This document shows positions 37,914-45,957 of a DNA stretch of 64,000 bases, in pieces. A model generated the notes under the pieces. The model had not been told where the DNA came from. It did not search any database and saw nothing but the letters and a program-made list of their open reading frames with translations. Both the position numbers and the translations under genes were made by a program. The stretch spans positions 58,814 through 122,813 of the forward strand of contig NZ_AMRG01000012.1 in NCBI RefSeq assembly GCF_000299895.1. Reading direction: 5' to 3'. The stretch is from Idiomarina xiamenensis 10-D-4 (lineage in GTDB: Bacteria; Pseudomonadota; Gammaproteobacteria; Enterobacterales; Alteromonadaceae). Position 1 is the first letter of the stretch. Every line of letters starts with the position of its first letter.

Positions 37914-37938
37914 ACGGTGCCGAACCACTCGGCACCGT
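37914..37938 (-). terminator. Hairpin between the small peptide gene and the exporter operon
   Basis: A perfect 10-bp stem (ACGGTGCCGA and TCGGCACCGT) with loop ACCAC lies 11 bases after the peptide stop codon. On the minus strand it is followed by TTTAACTAT, a weak T-run. It could act as an attenuating terminator or mRNA-stabilising end, giving more peptide transcript than exporter transcript. Confidence 0.65.
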
Positions 37939-37948
37939 GCAAACATTA

Positions 37949-38119
37949 CTAGGTCACGTAAATGATGCATTCCCAAACATTATTGACTTTCGCGCACTGA
38001 ATTTCGTCCATGGGTCTAACATCAGTGTTCAAGCCATCGACTTTGGCTACTGCAACACCGCTGGTAGAGAGTACGACAACAGTGAGCAGACTTAAAAACA
38101 TCTTGTTTAATATTTTCAT
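37949..38119 (-). CDS. Small secreted two-cysteine peptide, 56 residues
   Basis: I read this gene directly from the strand; it is below common length cut-offs. Residues 1-25 form a textbook Sec signal peptide: basic start MKILNK, hydrophobic core FLSLLTVVVL and an AVA cleavage site. The predicted mature peptide has about 31 residues, with acidic and polar N-terminal part (KVDGLNTDVRPMDE) and two Cys (42 and 51) separated by eight residues, which could form one disulfide, followed by the hydrophobic end IIYVT. The ATG has AAGGTG at six bases. A near-consensus promoter lies upstream and a hairpin follows, before a MacAB-like exporter. It could be an exported signal, toxin or bacteriocin-like peptide, or a periplasmic peptide; I know no matching family. 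Confidence 0.72.
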   Translation of the reverse strand: MKILNKMFLSLLTVVVLSTSGVAVAKVDGLNTDVRPMDEIQCAKVNNVWECIIYVT

Positions 38120-38222
38120 GTTCGCACCTTAATCGGTTATGCCGCGAATGTCGTAATACATCGATAGCCATAAGCGGCCTTGAGATTATTTTTAATTACA
38201 CTATATTAACAACTGGCATTTA

Positions 38223-38252
38223 TTATTAGCAGAATAGTTTTTAAGGTGTCAA
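38223..38252 (-). promoter_or_regulatory. Near-consensus sigma-70 promoter of the small peptide gene
   Basis: On the minus strand TTGACA (38247-38252) is a perfect -35 element. After an 18-base spacer comes TAATAA (38223-38228), preceded by TGC as an extended -10. Transcription would start near 38215, giving a leader of about 95 bases before the peptide ATG. Confidence 0.7.
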
Positions 38253-38301
38253 ATACAAAACAGAATAAAACGTTAACCCTTTGACGACTGGCGATTTTTA
38301 A

Positions 38302-38808
38302 TTAATTGGCCATCGCTGACAGTAAGTCTTGGCGTTGCCAACGGCTATCACGGGCAACCTTATTGATAACATCGCTTTCCGTTAAATCACTAACCAGCGC
38401 CTTCATAAAGGGCTTTAATGGCTTTTGCGCATTAAACAGCTGTGCCGTCCTGCACTGCTGCTGTGAAAGTATGATAAATGCGTCAAATAAAGCCCCGGGC
38501 TCCATGTCGCTAATGCGGTAAATGACCACATATACCGGCTCACCTTGCCAGATCATGCAACGAATATGCATTTGCCCAGGAATCGCTTCGTCCAAATCAC
38601 GCAACTCAGTGTTAAGTTTAGTGACATTGCCGCCGTCAATGGCGTTTAGGTCGTTAATAAATAACTGCTCACTGTGCGTCCGCTGCACAACACCAAAGCA
38701 CAAGGGCGAGCCGAGGCAACTCAACAGCGTGTCAACTGATGCTGAAGCCCGTCCATTTAGCTCGATAATTTCAAGTGGTTTCCATGAAATCGCCATCTGT
38801 GCGCTCAT
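38302..38808 (-). CDS. Hypothetical 168-residue cytoplasmic protein of the exporter block
   Basis: I do not recognise this protein. It has no signal peptide or membrane helix. The visible pattern is a mixed alpha/beta fold: strands such as QMHIRCMIW and PVYVVIYRI, then a helical C-terminal half (residues about 110-168). It has five Cys scattered through the chain (positions near 30, 37, 84, 117) with no metal-binding spacing. GAGGAAAGT immediately precedes the ATG, a strong ribosome-binding site. It lies between the CadC-like regulator and the small peptide gene, all on the same strand, and the direct-repeat operator candidate is upstream. A role in peptide expression, immunity or modification is possible, but not shown. 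Confidence 0.75.
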   Translation of the reverse strand: MSAQMAISWKPLEIIELNGRASASVDTLLSCLGSPLCFGVVQRTHSEQLFINDLNAIDGGNVTKLNTELRDLDEAIPGQMHIRCMIWQGEPVYVVIYRISDMEPGALFDAFIILSQQQCRTAQLFNAQKPLKPFMKALVSDLTESDVINKVARDSRWQRQDLLSAMAN

Positions 38809-38953
38809 ACTTTCCTCACAACTTAACCTGGGTTGCGTGTTTGGTTACTCAATGAAACTCGTGCGTCAATTTCGATAGGGAGAACTCGTCGCCGTGTTTC
38901 GCAATTCAGAATAAGGAAAAGTGGAAGGTAAGCGATAACGCTAGGGTGGTGTC

Positions 38954-38972
38954 TGCGTAACTTTTGCGTAAC
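38954..38972. promoter_or_regulatory. Tandem direct repeats, candidate CadC-like regulator site
   Basis: TGCGTAAC occurs twice (38954-38961 and 38965-38972), start-to-start 11 bases, one helical turn. OmpR/PhoB-family winged helices bind head-to-tail on exactly such repeats. The site is 30 bases beyond the stop of the CadC-like regulator and about 150 bases upstream of the 168-residue gene. Confidence 0.55.
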
Positions 38973-39002
38973 CAAATATTACGTATTGATTTATAAAGGG
39001 TT

Positions 39003-41180
39003 TTAGAGATTATTAGCAGGGTTGAGTTGGACAATTACATCGCTTTTTATGGTCGAGTGGCTACGAATTAAGCGCTTACCATCGGGCGATTCAAGCGTAT
39101 AAAAGTTCGGTTTTAGCAGGTTTTCAAAGTTTGCCGGGTCTTTTGCTTCGTCTGCGCTTAACAACATTTCTGGCCGTAGCGGGATCGCCATACGACTACG
39201 ATGTTTTTCTTGATCGATACCGTTGTAGGAAACTGTCTCACCCTCAAAGTTTCTTATGACCTTAAACGACGGTGATAGAATAAACAGATCACCGGTTTTG
39301 TTTAACGCCACATAGCGATCATGAAAAGCATAAACAAAACGATAGTCGCCCAGCACGGTATCGGTTGTGCCGTTATCAAGGTTATAACCGAGTACTTGCC
39401 ATTCGCCGTCGACCTTATTGCTGTATAACACTCGACGCCCGTCAATATCAAAACTGGCGTTGGCCACGGTCTGGTCGTTACGAGTAATGCTTGAGACCAA
39501 CAGATTACCACTATCTAACAAGAAAAATTGCTGGCGATTACCAAACAAGACCTTGTGTTTTTTATCATTACGGCTAATGACTTCAATATATTCTTGGCTC
39601 TCAAATAGCACTTGCGGGGCGCGCTCAGCTGCCAGCAGCTGTAGTTGATAACCATTGTTAACTTTTACCACCGCGATAAACTGCTGGTCGGTCAAAAAGT
39701 GCAGGCTTTTGGTGTGCTCAGGTGTAGCTTTTAGGTAGGTCTGTGGGTTTTGCTGATTGACCTCAGCAATCACAAAAGCCTTGCCTCGCGAGCCGGATAA
39801 CGACGACGTGATGGCTAAATAGCTTTGCTGATTAACATCCTGCTTTAACCGACGAAAACCTAAATTGCTATGTCGTACTAATTGCTCGGTATCCGCATTT
39901 AAACGATATAAGTCCTGACCATCTAATAACCAAAGTTGCGGCGACCCACGTAAGTCTCCGGCTGTCGGCTGGGTTGCAACCCAAGCAATATCCTGCGGTT
40001 GAAAATCAACATCAACTTGATACAGCGGCTGATAGCTGCGTCCATTTATCACATGCACGGTGCTGCTCAAGCCACCTTTATGCAGCGTCAAATAAGCAAT
40101 ATGCTGACCATCGGGCGAGACGCGAATCGTGGCGTCGTTGTCGCCCGGCGTATCAGTGCTGGACAGCCGAACCAAATCGGCCGTTTTGCTGTCGGTCGAG
40201 TTCAAACTCAGCTTATATAAATGCGTCGACATATTGTCGTGCTCGCCCAAAGATAACAACAAGCCATCCCGGCTCAAGCTTTCGATGTCGCTAATGGTGC
40301 GGTAATTCTCTAACAACACCTTGGCTGTTTGCCAAGAACTGGCATTCGCCACATCTTCGATCATGTATAGATTTGCCTGCTGAAAAAGCATTTCAACATA
40401 AGCTAGGGCGTTACTATCGCCGATAAAACTGATACTGGTGATATTATTATTTGAGCGCGTTAACTGCTCGACCGCTCCAGTATAGCGATTCAACAGATAC
40501 AATTGATAGGATTCGTCACTTTGCAGTTTCGCGGTAAAAGCTAGCCACTGTCCGTCAGCGGACATATCAAAACTGTACTTCTCTCCGGGCAACTGACTAA
40601 TCACCGCGGTTTGATAGTTCGCAATACTGGCCGGCACCTTTGATACCGTGGGCTGAGCCGAAAACTGATAAGCCACCAGCAACGCTATACTGACCAACAA
40701 CACGCCCACGACCCAATACAACGATAAGCGCTTTGGTGCTGGTGTCATGAGTGTCATGGTCGGCGTTGATTGACCGACGGACGCGGCTGACAAAGAGCTA
40801 TCGGAGCCGGCAACCTCTGACATCGAGCCAGAACTCACCTGTTGTACCTGAACCGGCTTAATCAATCGATAGCCGCGTTTCGGCGACGACTGTATGTACT
40901 GGGGATCTTTAGCACTATCGGCCAGAGCCGTACGTAATTTGCGAATCGCGCCACGCACCGCCGCATCACTGACCACCCGTCCCTGCCAAATGTCAGCCAT
41001 CAACTCATCAACGGTAACGTAATCGCCGCGCCGCTGACACAGCAAAATCAGCGCATCCACTACCCGCGGTTCAACGGCCACATCGGTACCGTCAGCGGTT
41101 TGTAGGACGCGCTGTTCTGGGTAGACAACAAAGTCACCTACCAGCCAGCGTTTTCCAGACAGCGACTGCTCGTTTTCCAT
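39003..41180 (-). CDS. CadC/ToxR-like membrane-bound transcriptional regulator with periplasmic beta-propeller
   Basis: The 725-residue protein has an N-terminal OmpR-type winged helix (about 12-112: DFVVYPEQRVLQ, VEPRVVDALILL, QRRGDYVTVDELMADIWQGRVVSDAAVRGAIRKLR, DDPKYIQ-like SAKDPQYIQSSPKRGYRLI), a Ser-rich linker, one transmembrane helix (about 152-175) and a large periplasmic region with TolB/PD40-type repeats (SADGQWLAFTA, SPDGQHIAYLT, SFDIDGRRVLYSN). Such proteins bind DNA while membrane-anchored and respond to periplasmic signals. The next genes on the strand are the unknown protein, the peptide and the exporter, its probable targets. Confidence 0.9.
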   Translation of the reverse strand: MENEQSLSGKRWLVGDFVVYPEQRVLQTADGTDVAVEPRVVDALILLCQRRGDYVTVDELMADIWQGRVVSDAAVRGAIRKLRTALADSAKDPQYIQSSPKRGYRLIKPVQVQQVSSGSMSEVAGSDSSLSAASVGQSTPTMTLMTPAPKRLSLYWVVGVLLVSIALLVAYQFSAQPTVSKVPASIANYQTAVISQLPGEKYSFDMSADGQWLAFTAKLQSDESYQLYLLNRYTGAVEQLTRSNNNITSISFIGDSNALAYVEMLFQQANLYMIEDVANASSWQTAKVLLENYRTISDIESLSRDGLLLSLGEHDNMSTHLYKLSLNSTDSKTADLVRLSSTDTPGDNDATIRVSPDGQHIAYLTLHKGGLSSTVHVINGRSYQPLYQVDVDFQPQDIAWVATQPTAGDLRGSPQLWLLDGQDLYRLNADTEQLVRHSNLGFRRLKQDVNQQSYLAITSSLSGSRGKAFVIAEVNQQNPQTYLKATPEHTKSLHFLTDQQFIAVVKVNNGYQLQLLAAERAPQVLFESQEYIEVISRNDKKHKVLFGNRQQFFLLDSGNLLVSSITRNDQTVANASFDIDGRRVLYSNKVDGEWQVLGYNLDNGTTDTVLGDYRFVYAFHDRYVALNKTGDLFILSPSFKVIRNFEGETVSYNGIDQEKHRSRMAIPLRPEMLLSADEAKDPANFENLLKPNFYTLESPDGKRLIRSHSTIKSDVIVQLNPANNL

Positions 41181-41369
41181 ACTGAGTGTTTATAAAACAG
41201 GGGGTTGGGTTGTTTACGCTCTCTCTGAGGGTACTCTGGGTTAATACCGCATTGCAATAGCAAAAGTTTGTAAGCCTTGCCTTATAAATATTTACTATAA
41301 AATAGCTCTTTTGTTAGGTATCATAACAAATCCCCTATATTTAGACATCGATGTAAGAAGATTGTATTC

Positions 41370-42281
41370 ATGCTTGGATTCAGAAAAGCCTCTCAGGTAC
41401 ACGTCTATTGCCCAGAAGCTTGTGAAGAGTTTCTAACTAAAGCTCTCAAACGCTACAAGATAAAGTTTGTATTAAATGAATTTGACTTGCAGGCTGGTGT
41501 ACCAAAAGTTGTTTGTCATTTCAGAAGTTACGAAATGGTCGAGGAACAACAAGAGTTTTTGATTAGCGCTACCGAAATGGGTGCCTGGGTTGAGCCATTA
41601 GTCAGCTACCTAGAACGTAGGGTTGGGTATATCGAAACTAATCTACTTGATGCCAACTATTTTCTTCAACAAAAAGCATTTTCAATTTTAAGTAATAATG
41701 CTAATAAAGCGTCTAAAAGAATTCTAGACTTTATTGCTTCTCTATTTGGTTTAACCGTTACTCTCCCTATTTTTCTCATAACAGCTCTATTGATAAAAAT
41801 TGAATCGAAGGGTTCTGTTTTTTACAAACAAAAACGGGTTGGCTTGTATAATAACGAGTTCGAAGTAATCAAATTCCGCTCAATGAGAAGTGATGCCGAG
41901 AAAGATGGCGCAAAATGGGCTCAAAAGAATGACTCTCGCATTACCAAGGTAGGACGATTTATTCGAAAGACTAGAATAGATGAATTACCCCAGCTTATTA
42001 ACGTATTGAAAGGTGAAATGTCGCTAATTGGGCCGCGCCCAGAGCGAGAAATATTTATCACTAAACTTGAAAAATCGATTCCTTACTATCGTTTTCGCCA
42101 TGCGGTTCGACCAGGTATAACCGGCTTAGCTCAAGTGAAGTATCCTTATGGAGCATCTATTGAGGATGCATTATGGAAGCATAAATATGATATTTACTAT
42201 ATAAAACATCAAAGTTTCATGATGGATATAAAAATAATATTATTGACAATTAAAACAGTTTTATTCGCTAAAGGCCAGTAA
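41370..42281 (+). CDS. Bacterial sugar transferase (undecaprenyl-phosphate phosphoglycosyl transferase)
   Basis: The 303-residue protein transfers a sugar-1-phosphate to undecaprenyl phosphate to start a polysaccharide repeat unit. The C-terminal 185 residues are the conserved catalytic domain: one membrane helix (about 118-145), KQKRVGLYNNEFEVIKFRSMR, ITKVGRFIRKTRIDELPQL and LIGPRPERE. The N-terminal 115 residues are soluble and lack the four-helix bundle of WbaP/WcaJ enzymes. It is on the opposite strand to the rest of the polysaccharide genes and is separated from the CadC-like gene by 190 bases. The coding DNA looks A+T-rich. Sugar specificity is not readable. Confidence 0.88.
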   Translation: MLGFRKASQVHVYCPEACEEFLTKALKRYKIKFVLNEFDLQAGVPKVVCHFRSYEMVEEQQEFLISATEMGAWVEPLVSYLERRVGYIETNLLDANYFLQQKAFSILSNNANKASKRILDFIASLFGLTVTLPIFLITALLIKIESKGSVFYKQKRVGLYNNEFEVIKFRSMRSDAEKDGAKWAQKNDSRITKVGRFIRKTRIDELPQLINVLKGEMSLIGPRPEREIFITKLEKSIPYYRFRHAVRPGITGLAQVKYPYGASIEDALWKHKYDIYYIKHQSFMMDIKIILLTIKTVLFAKGQ

Positions 42282-42332
42282 TTTAATAAAAAACACTTGG
42301 GTAGATATTTAGTAAACAGTTCTTATATCAGC

Positions 42333-43337
42333 TTACGGATATCTATCCTTATGAGATATATACCAACTAATTGTTTGTCTTAAGCCAATATCAAAACTTA
42401 CCATTGGCTTCCATCCCAGCTCCTTAATTAATTTCTCTGAATCAATGCCATACCGCCGATCATGACCGAGTCTATCGTCAACGAAGTTAATCAGTTTTTT
42501 ATAATTAAAACTCGGGTTAGGATGAATATCATCTAATATTTCGCATATCTTAATAACGACATCGATGTTTCTCTGAGAATTATTAGCGCTGATATGATAG
42601 CCTTCTCCAACAACTCCTTGAGTTAAAACTAGATATATTGCGGCAACATGGTCCTCTACGAATAACCAGTCTCGAAGCTGTTCTCCTCTCCCATAGATAG
42701 GTAAGGGTTTACTTGCGAGCGCATTTTTTATAATTAAAGGTATCAACTTATCAGGGTACTGTTTGGGACCGTAATTATTAGAGCTATAGCTTGTAATGAC
42801 TGGTAACCCATACGTCTTGAACCATGCTCTAACTAAATGATCCGCTGCAGCCTTACTAGCAGAGTAAGGTGAACTGGGGCAATATGCGGCTCCTTCCATA
42901 TTTAAAGGCGCATTATCAACCAACTCGCCATATACTTCATCAGTGCTAATTTGATGAAAACGAAAGAGTTTAGCTTCAAGAGGGGGAAGTTGACGCCAAT
43001 ATTCAAGAACAGCGCTTAACAGTGTATAAGTACCGAGAATATTATTCGATATAAAATCATCAGGTCTATCGATTGAGTGATCTACATGAGTTTCAGCAGC
43101 AAAATGTAAAACAGCGCTTGGCTTATAACGACCAAGAATATAAGCTATTTTTTCTCGGTTTAGAATATCCGCCTGTTCAAAGAAATAACGGGGACTATTC
43201 TCGATATCCAATAAATTTTTACGGTTACTAGCGTAGCTTAATTTATCTACATTAATAATCGTTTCACCACGGGCTAACGCGTAATGGATAAAATAGGAGC
43301 CAATAAAACCTGCTCCACCTGTCACCAAGATTCTCAC
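42333..43337 (-). CDS. dTDP-glucose 4,6-dehydratase (RmlB-like)
   Basis: The 334-residue NAD-dependent short-chain dehydratase/epimerase has the Rossmann motif GGAGFIGS, the HFAAETHVDHSIDRP segment, catalytic STDEVYGE and the YSASK pair (PYSASKAAADHL). It resembles RmlB and would convert dTDP-glucose to dTDP-4-keto-6-deoxyglucose. No rmlA, rmlC or rmlD is nearby, so the nucleotide-sugar product is uncertain. It starts 5 bases after galE, so cotranscription is certain in practice. It ends about 50 bases from the convergent sugar transferase gene. Slightly short for the family (about 355). Confidence 0.87.
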   Translation of the reverse strand: MRILVTGGAGFIGSYFIHYALARGETIINVDKLSYASNRKNLLDIENSPRYFFEQADILNREKIAYILGRYKPSAVLHFAAETHVDHSIDRPDDFISNNILGTYTLLSAVLEYWRQLPPLEAKLFRFHQISTDEVYGELVDNAPLNMEGAAYCPSSPYSASKAAADHLVRAWFKTYGLPVITSYSSNNYGPKQYPDKLIPLIIKNALASKPLPIYGRGEQLRDWLFVEDHVAAIYLVLTQGVVGEGYHISANNSQRNIDVVIKICEILDDIHPNPSFNYKKLINFVDDRLGHDRRYGIDSEKLIKELGWKPMVSFDIGLRQTISWYISHKDRYP

Positions 43338-43342
43338 CCTTC

Positions 43343-44362
43343 TTAATTACCTAAATAGCCACTAGGATTTTTTTGTTGCCAACGCCATGTATCACGGATC
43401 ATTGCTGATAAATCTCGCTCTGCGCTCCAACCTAGTATGGTTTTAGCCAAACGGGGATCCGCGTAACAAGTAGCGATATCTCCAGCTCGACGCGGTCCAA
43501 CCCGATAAGGGACAGGCTTGCCAGACACTTGCTCAAATGCCTTAACCATCTCTAACACAGAATATCCCTGTCCAGTGCCTAGGTTAACCGTCATCATACC
43601 AGGTCGCTGGCTGATCACTTGCAAAGCATCAACATGCCCTTCCACCAAATCCATCACATGAATATAGTCACGGACACCAGTACCGTCAGGGGTATCGTAG
43701 TCGTCACCGAAGACTTGTAGTTGTGGCAACTTTCCTACCGCGACTTGCGCGATATAAGGCAGTAAATTGTTGGGAATTCCATTTGGATCTTCGCCAATCA
43801 TACCGCTCTCATGCGCACCAACGGGGTTGAAATAGCGCAGGATAGCAAAAGACCAACGAGTATCCCAACTGGCGATATCGGTCAGTATATTTTCCACTGC
43901 AAGCTTAGAAGCACCATAAGGGTTAGTGGTGCGTGTTGGCGCCTGCTCATTAATGGGTACACTATCGGGGTCGCCATAAACAGTGGCGGAGGAACTAAAG
44001 ATTAACTTAAAGACATCATGTTTACGCATAACATCTAACAATGCGAGAGTACCACCGACATTATTTTGATAGTAGTCTAGCGGCTTTTCGGTAGATTCAC
44101 CGACGGCTTTCCAACCGGCAAAATGAAACACCACGTCGATGGAATGTGCCGCAAATATTTGTGCTAAGGCGCTCTGATCACGAATATCGGCTTGGTAACG
44201 TTTTATCGACTTAGCGGTCATCGCCTCAATGCGGCGCAATGGTTCTTCGCACGAGTTCGAATAGTTATCCACCACCACCACGTCCCAGCCGCGTTCTAAT
44301 AACACCAGTACGGCGTGCGAACCGATATAACCGGCACCACCGGTCACTAAAGCTGTTGCCAT
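43343..44362 (-). CDS. galE: UDP-glucose 4-epimerase
   Basis: The 339-residue enzyme interconverts UDP-glucose and UDP-galactose. It shows TGGAGYIGSHAV, VFHFAGWKAVGES, FSSSATVYGDP, NPYGASKLAVENIL with the catalytic Tyr and Lys, and RYFNPVGAHESG. Length and motifs are normal. It starts 1 base after pgi and ends 5 bases before the rmlB-like gene, within a pgi-galE-rmlB operon that supplies sugar nucleotides for the polysaccharide locus. Confidence 0.95.
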   Translation of the reverse strand: MATALVTGGAGYIGSHAVLVLLERGWDVVVVDNYSNSCEEPLRRIEAMTAKSIKRYQADIRDQSALAQIFAAHSIDVVFHFAGWKAVGESTEKPLDYYQNNVGGTLALLDVMRKHDVFKLIFSSSATVYGDPDSVPINEQAPTRTTNPYGASKLAVENILTDIASWDTRWSFAILRYFNPVGAHESGMIGEDPNGIPNNLLPYIAQVAVGKLPQLQVFGDDYDTPDGTGVRDYIHVMDLVEGHVDALQVISQRPGMMTVNLGTGQGYSVLEMVKAFEQVSGKPVPYRVGPRRAGDIATCYADPRLAKTILGWSAERDLSAMIRDTWRWQQKNPSGYLGN

Positions 44363-44363
44363 G

Positions 44364-45842
44364 TTATAACTCTTTTAATCGATTAATGATGTTGTTGGTC
44401 GACGCATCGAAAGTCTGTGCTGAGCCGTTATCTAGCACGTCTAACATATCCATCGCTAATTGTTTGCCACGCTCAACTCCCGGTTGATCGAATGAGTTGA
44501 TTTCCCAAATTACCCCTTGGGTAAACACTTTGTGTTCATAGGTGGCAACCACAGCGCCAAAGCTTTCTGGCGTTAATTCGTCGATCACTAATAAATTACT
44601 TGGATGTCCACCATTATAGTGGTCACGCGGCGATTTATCGGCATTATCGTGGCCATAATACATCAAGCTGCGGTGGGCTAAACAGTTCGCTACCGATAAT
44701 CGCTGTTGCTTAGCTAGGCCTTCTTGCACACTAATACCAAACTGCTTGGCGTCACGCGAGAGTACGACCAAGAAATCGGCCGTAAAACTGTCATAGCCTT
44801 GGTGCAAATGCTGAAAGAATGCATGCTGGCCGTTAGGGCCAAAGCCCCCCCAAACGATGGGGCCGGTTGGATAATCGACGAGTTCGTTACGATAATTAGC
44901 GAGCTTGCCGTTGCTCTCCATATCTAGCTGTTGCAGGTAGTTCGGCAAATAACGAAAACGACCATCGTACGGCAAGATAGCTAGATTATTGATACCACGT
45001 TCTTGCCGATTATATACGCCGTAAAGTGCCATTAATACAGGAATATTTTCTACCAAGGGTGCATTCACAAAATGTTCATCAACCGATTTAGCCCCGGCCA
45101 GCATGCGTTCAAATACACGCACACCGGTCGTCAGCGCAATCGGCAAACCAATGGCCGACCAAACCGAAAAACGCCCCCCCACGGAATCGGCAAAGGTCAG
45201 CTGTTGTTTAGGCGGAATGCCGTAATCGGTCATTTTTTGCGCGCTGGCAGAAACCCCTATGACATGCCGCGAAAGCCACTGCTCGTCCGATAGCGACGGC
45301 TCAACCCAACGTCGAACCGTCTCGACATTGGCCATGGTATCGACGGTAGTAAACGATTTAGAGGCAATAATAAATAAGGTGGTTTCGGGATCGATAATCG
45401 GCAACACCGCGTAAAGTTGACCACCATCCATCGATGAGACAAAGTGGACATTGAGGTGATGACGGCTAGCGTCATCGGCAAATTCACGTAACGCGAAAGA
45501 GGCCATCATCGGCCCTAAGTCGGAACCACCAACACCAATATTCACCACATCGGTAATCGGTTTGCCGGTGGCGCCTAACCAGCGCCCTGAGCGCAGCTCA
45601 CGAACAATTTCTGAAAAGCGGTTATTCCCATTGCCGGCTGCAACGACCGAGTTCAACGAACGCGAAAGGCAGTGCGACACCGCGCGATTTTCGGTCGCAT
45701 TACGAAACTTGCCCTTAACCAGTTGCTGACAAAGCTCAGCAAAGTCTTCCGGTAACCACTGCTCCGCCTTCTGCGCGATAGTATCGGCTGAAATGTCTTG
45801 ATAAGTGGCGTCTAGCGCCAGGTGCTCCGTGCTAACAATCAC
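44364..45842 (-). CDS. pgi: Glucose-6-phosphate isomerase
   Basis: The 492-residue enzyme converts glucose 6-phosphate to fructose 6-phosphate. It contains GVGGSDLGP, ASKSFTTVDT, GRFSVWSAIGLP and GVIWEINSFDQPGVERGK. It is shorter than E. coli Pgi (549), as in several other bacteria. The start is a GTG at 45842 with AAAGGA upstream. Within the polysaccharide locus it links central metabolism to the sugar nucleotides made by Ugd, GalE and the RmlB-like enzyme. I cannot tell whether it is the only pgi in the genome. Confidence 0.95.
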   Translation of the reverse strand: MIVSTEHLALDATYQDISADTIAQKAEQWLPEDFAELCQQLVKGKFRNATENRAVSHCLSRSLNSVVAAGNGNNRFSEIVRELRSGRWLGATGKPITDVVNIGVGGSDLGPMMASFALREFADDASRHHLNVHFVSSMDGGQLYAVLPIIDPETTLFIIASKSFTTVDTMANVETVRRWVEPSLSDEQWLSRHVIGVSASAQKMTDYGIPPKQQLTFADSVGGRFSVWSAIGLPIALTTGVRVFERMLAGAKSVDEHFVNAPLVENIPVLMALYGVYNRQERGINNLAILPYDGRFRYLPNYLQQLDMESNGKLANYRNELVDYPTGPIVWGGFGPNGQHAFFQHLHQGYDSFTADFLVVLSRDAKQFGISVQEGLAKQQRLSVANCLAHRSLMYYGHDNADKSPRDHYNGGHPSNLLVIDELTPESFGAVVATYEHKVFTQGVIWEINSFDQPGVERGKQLAMDMLDVLDNGSAQTFDASTNNIINRLKEL

Positions 45843-45957
45843 GCGTCGTTCCTTTTCATTTAAATTTCTTAATATACTGCAACTACTATTTACAACTAAT
45901 CTAAAAGCACCTATCTGCGCTGTAAAGCATTAGCTAGTTAACGGCACGTAAAGCCAA

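Noticed and set aside
33456..38119. Darobactin-type RiPP cluster
   Set aside because: A small peptide gene beside an ABC exporter recalls that cluster, but no radical SAM enzyme or other modifying enzyme is present and the peptide has a Sec signal.
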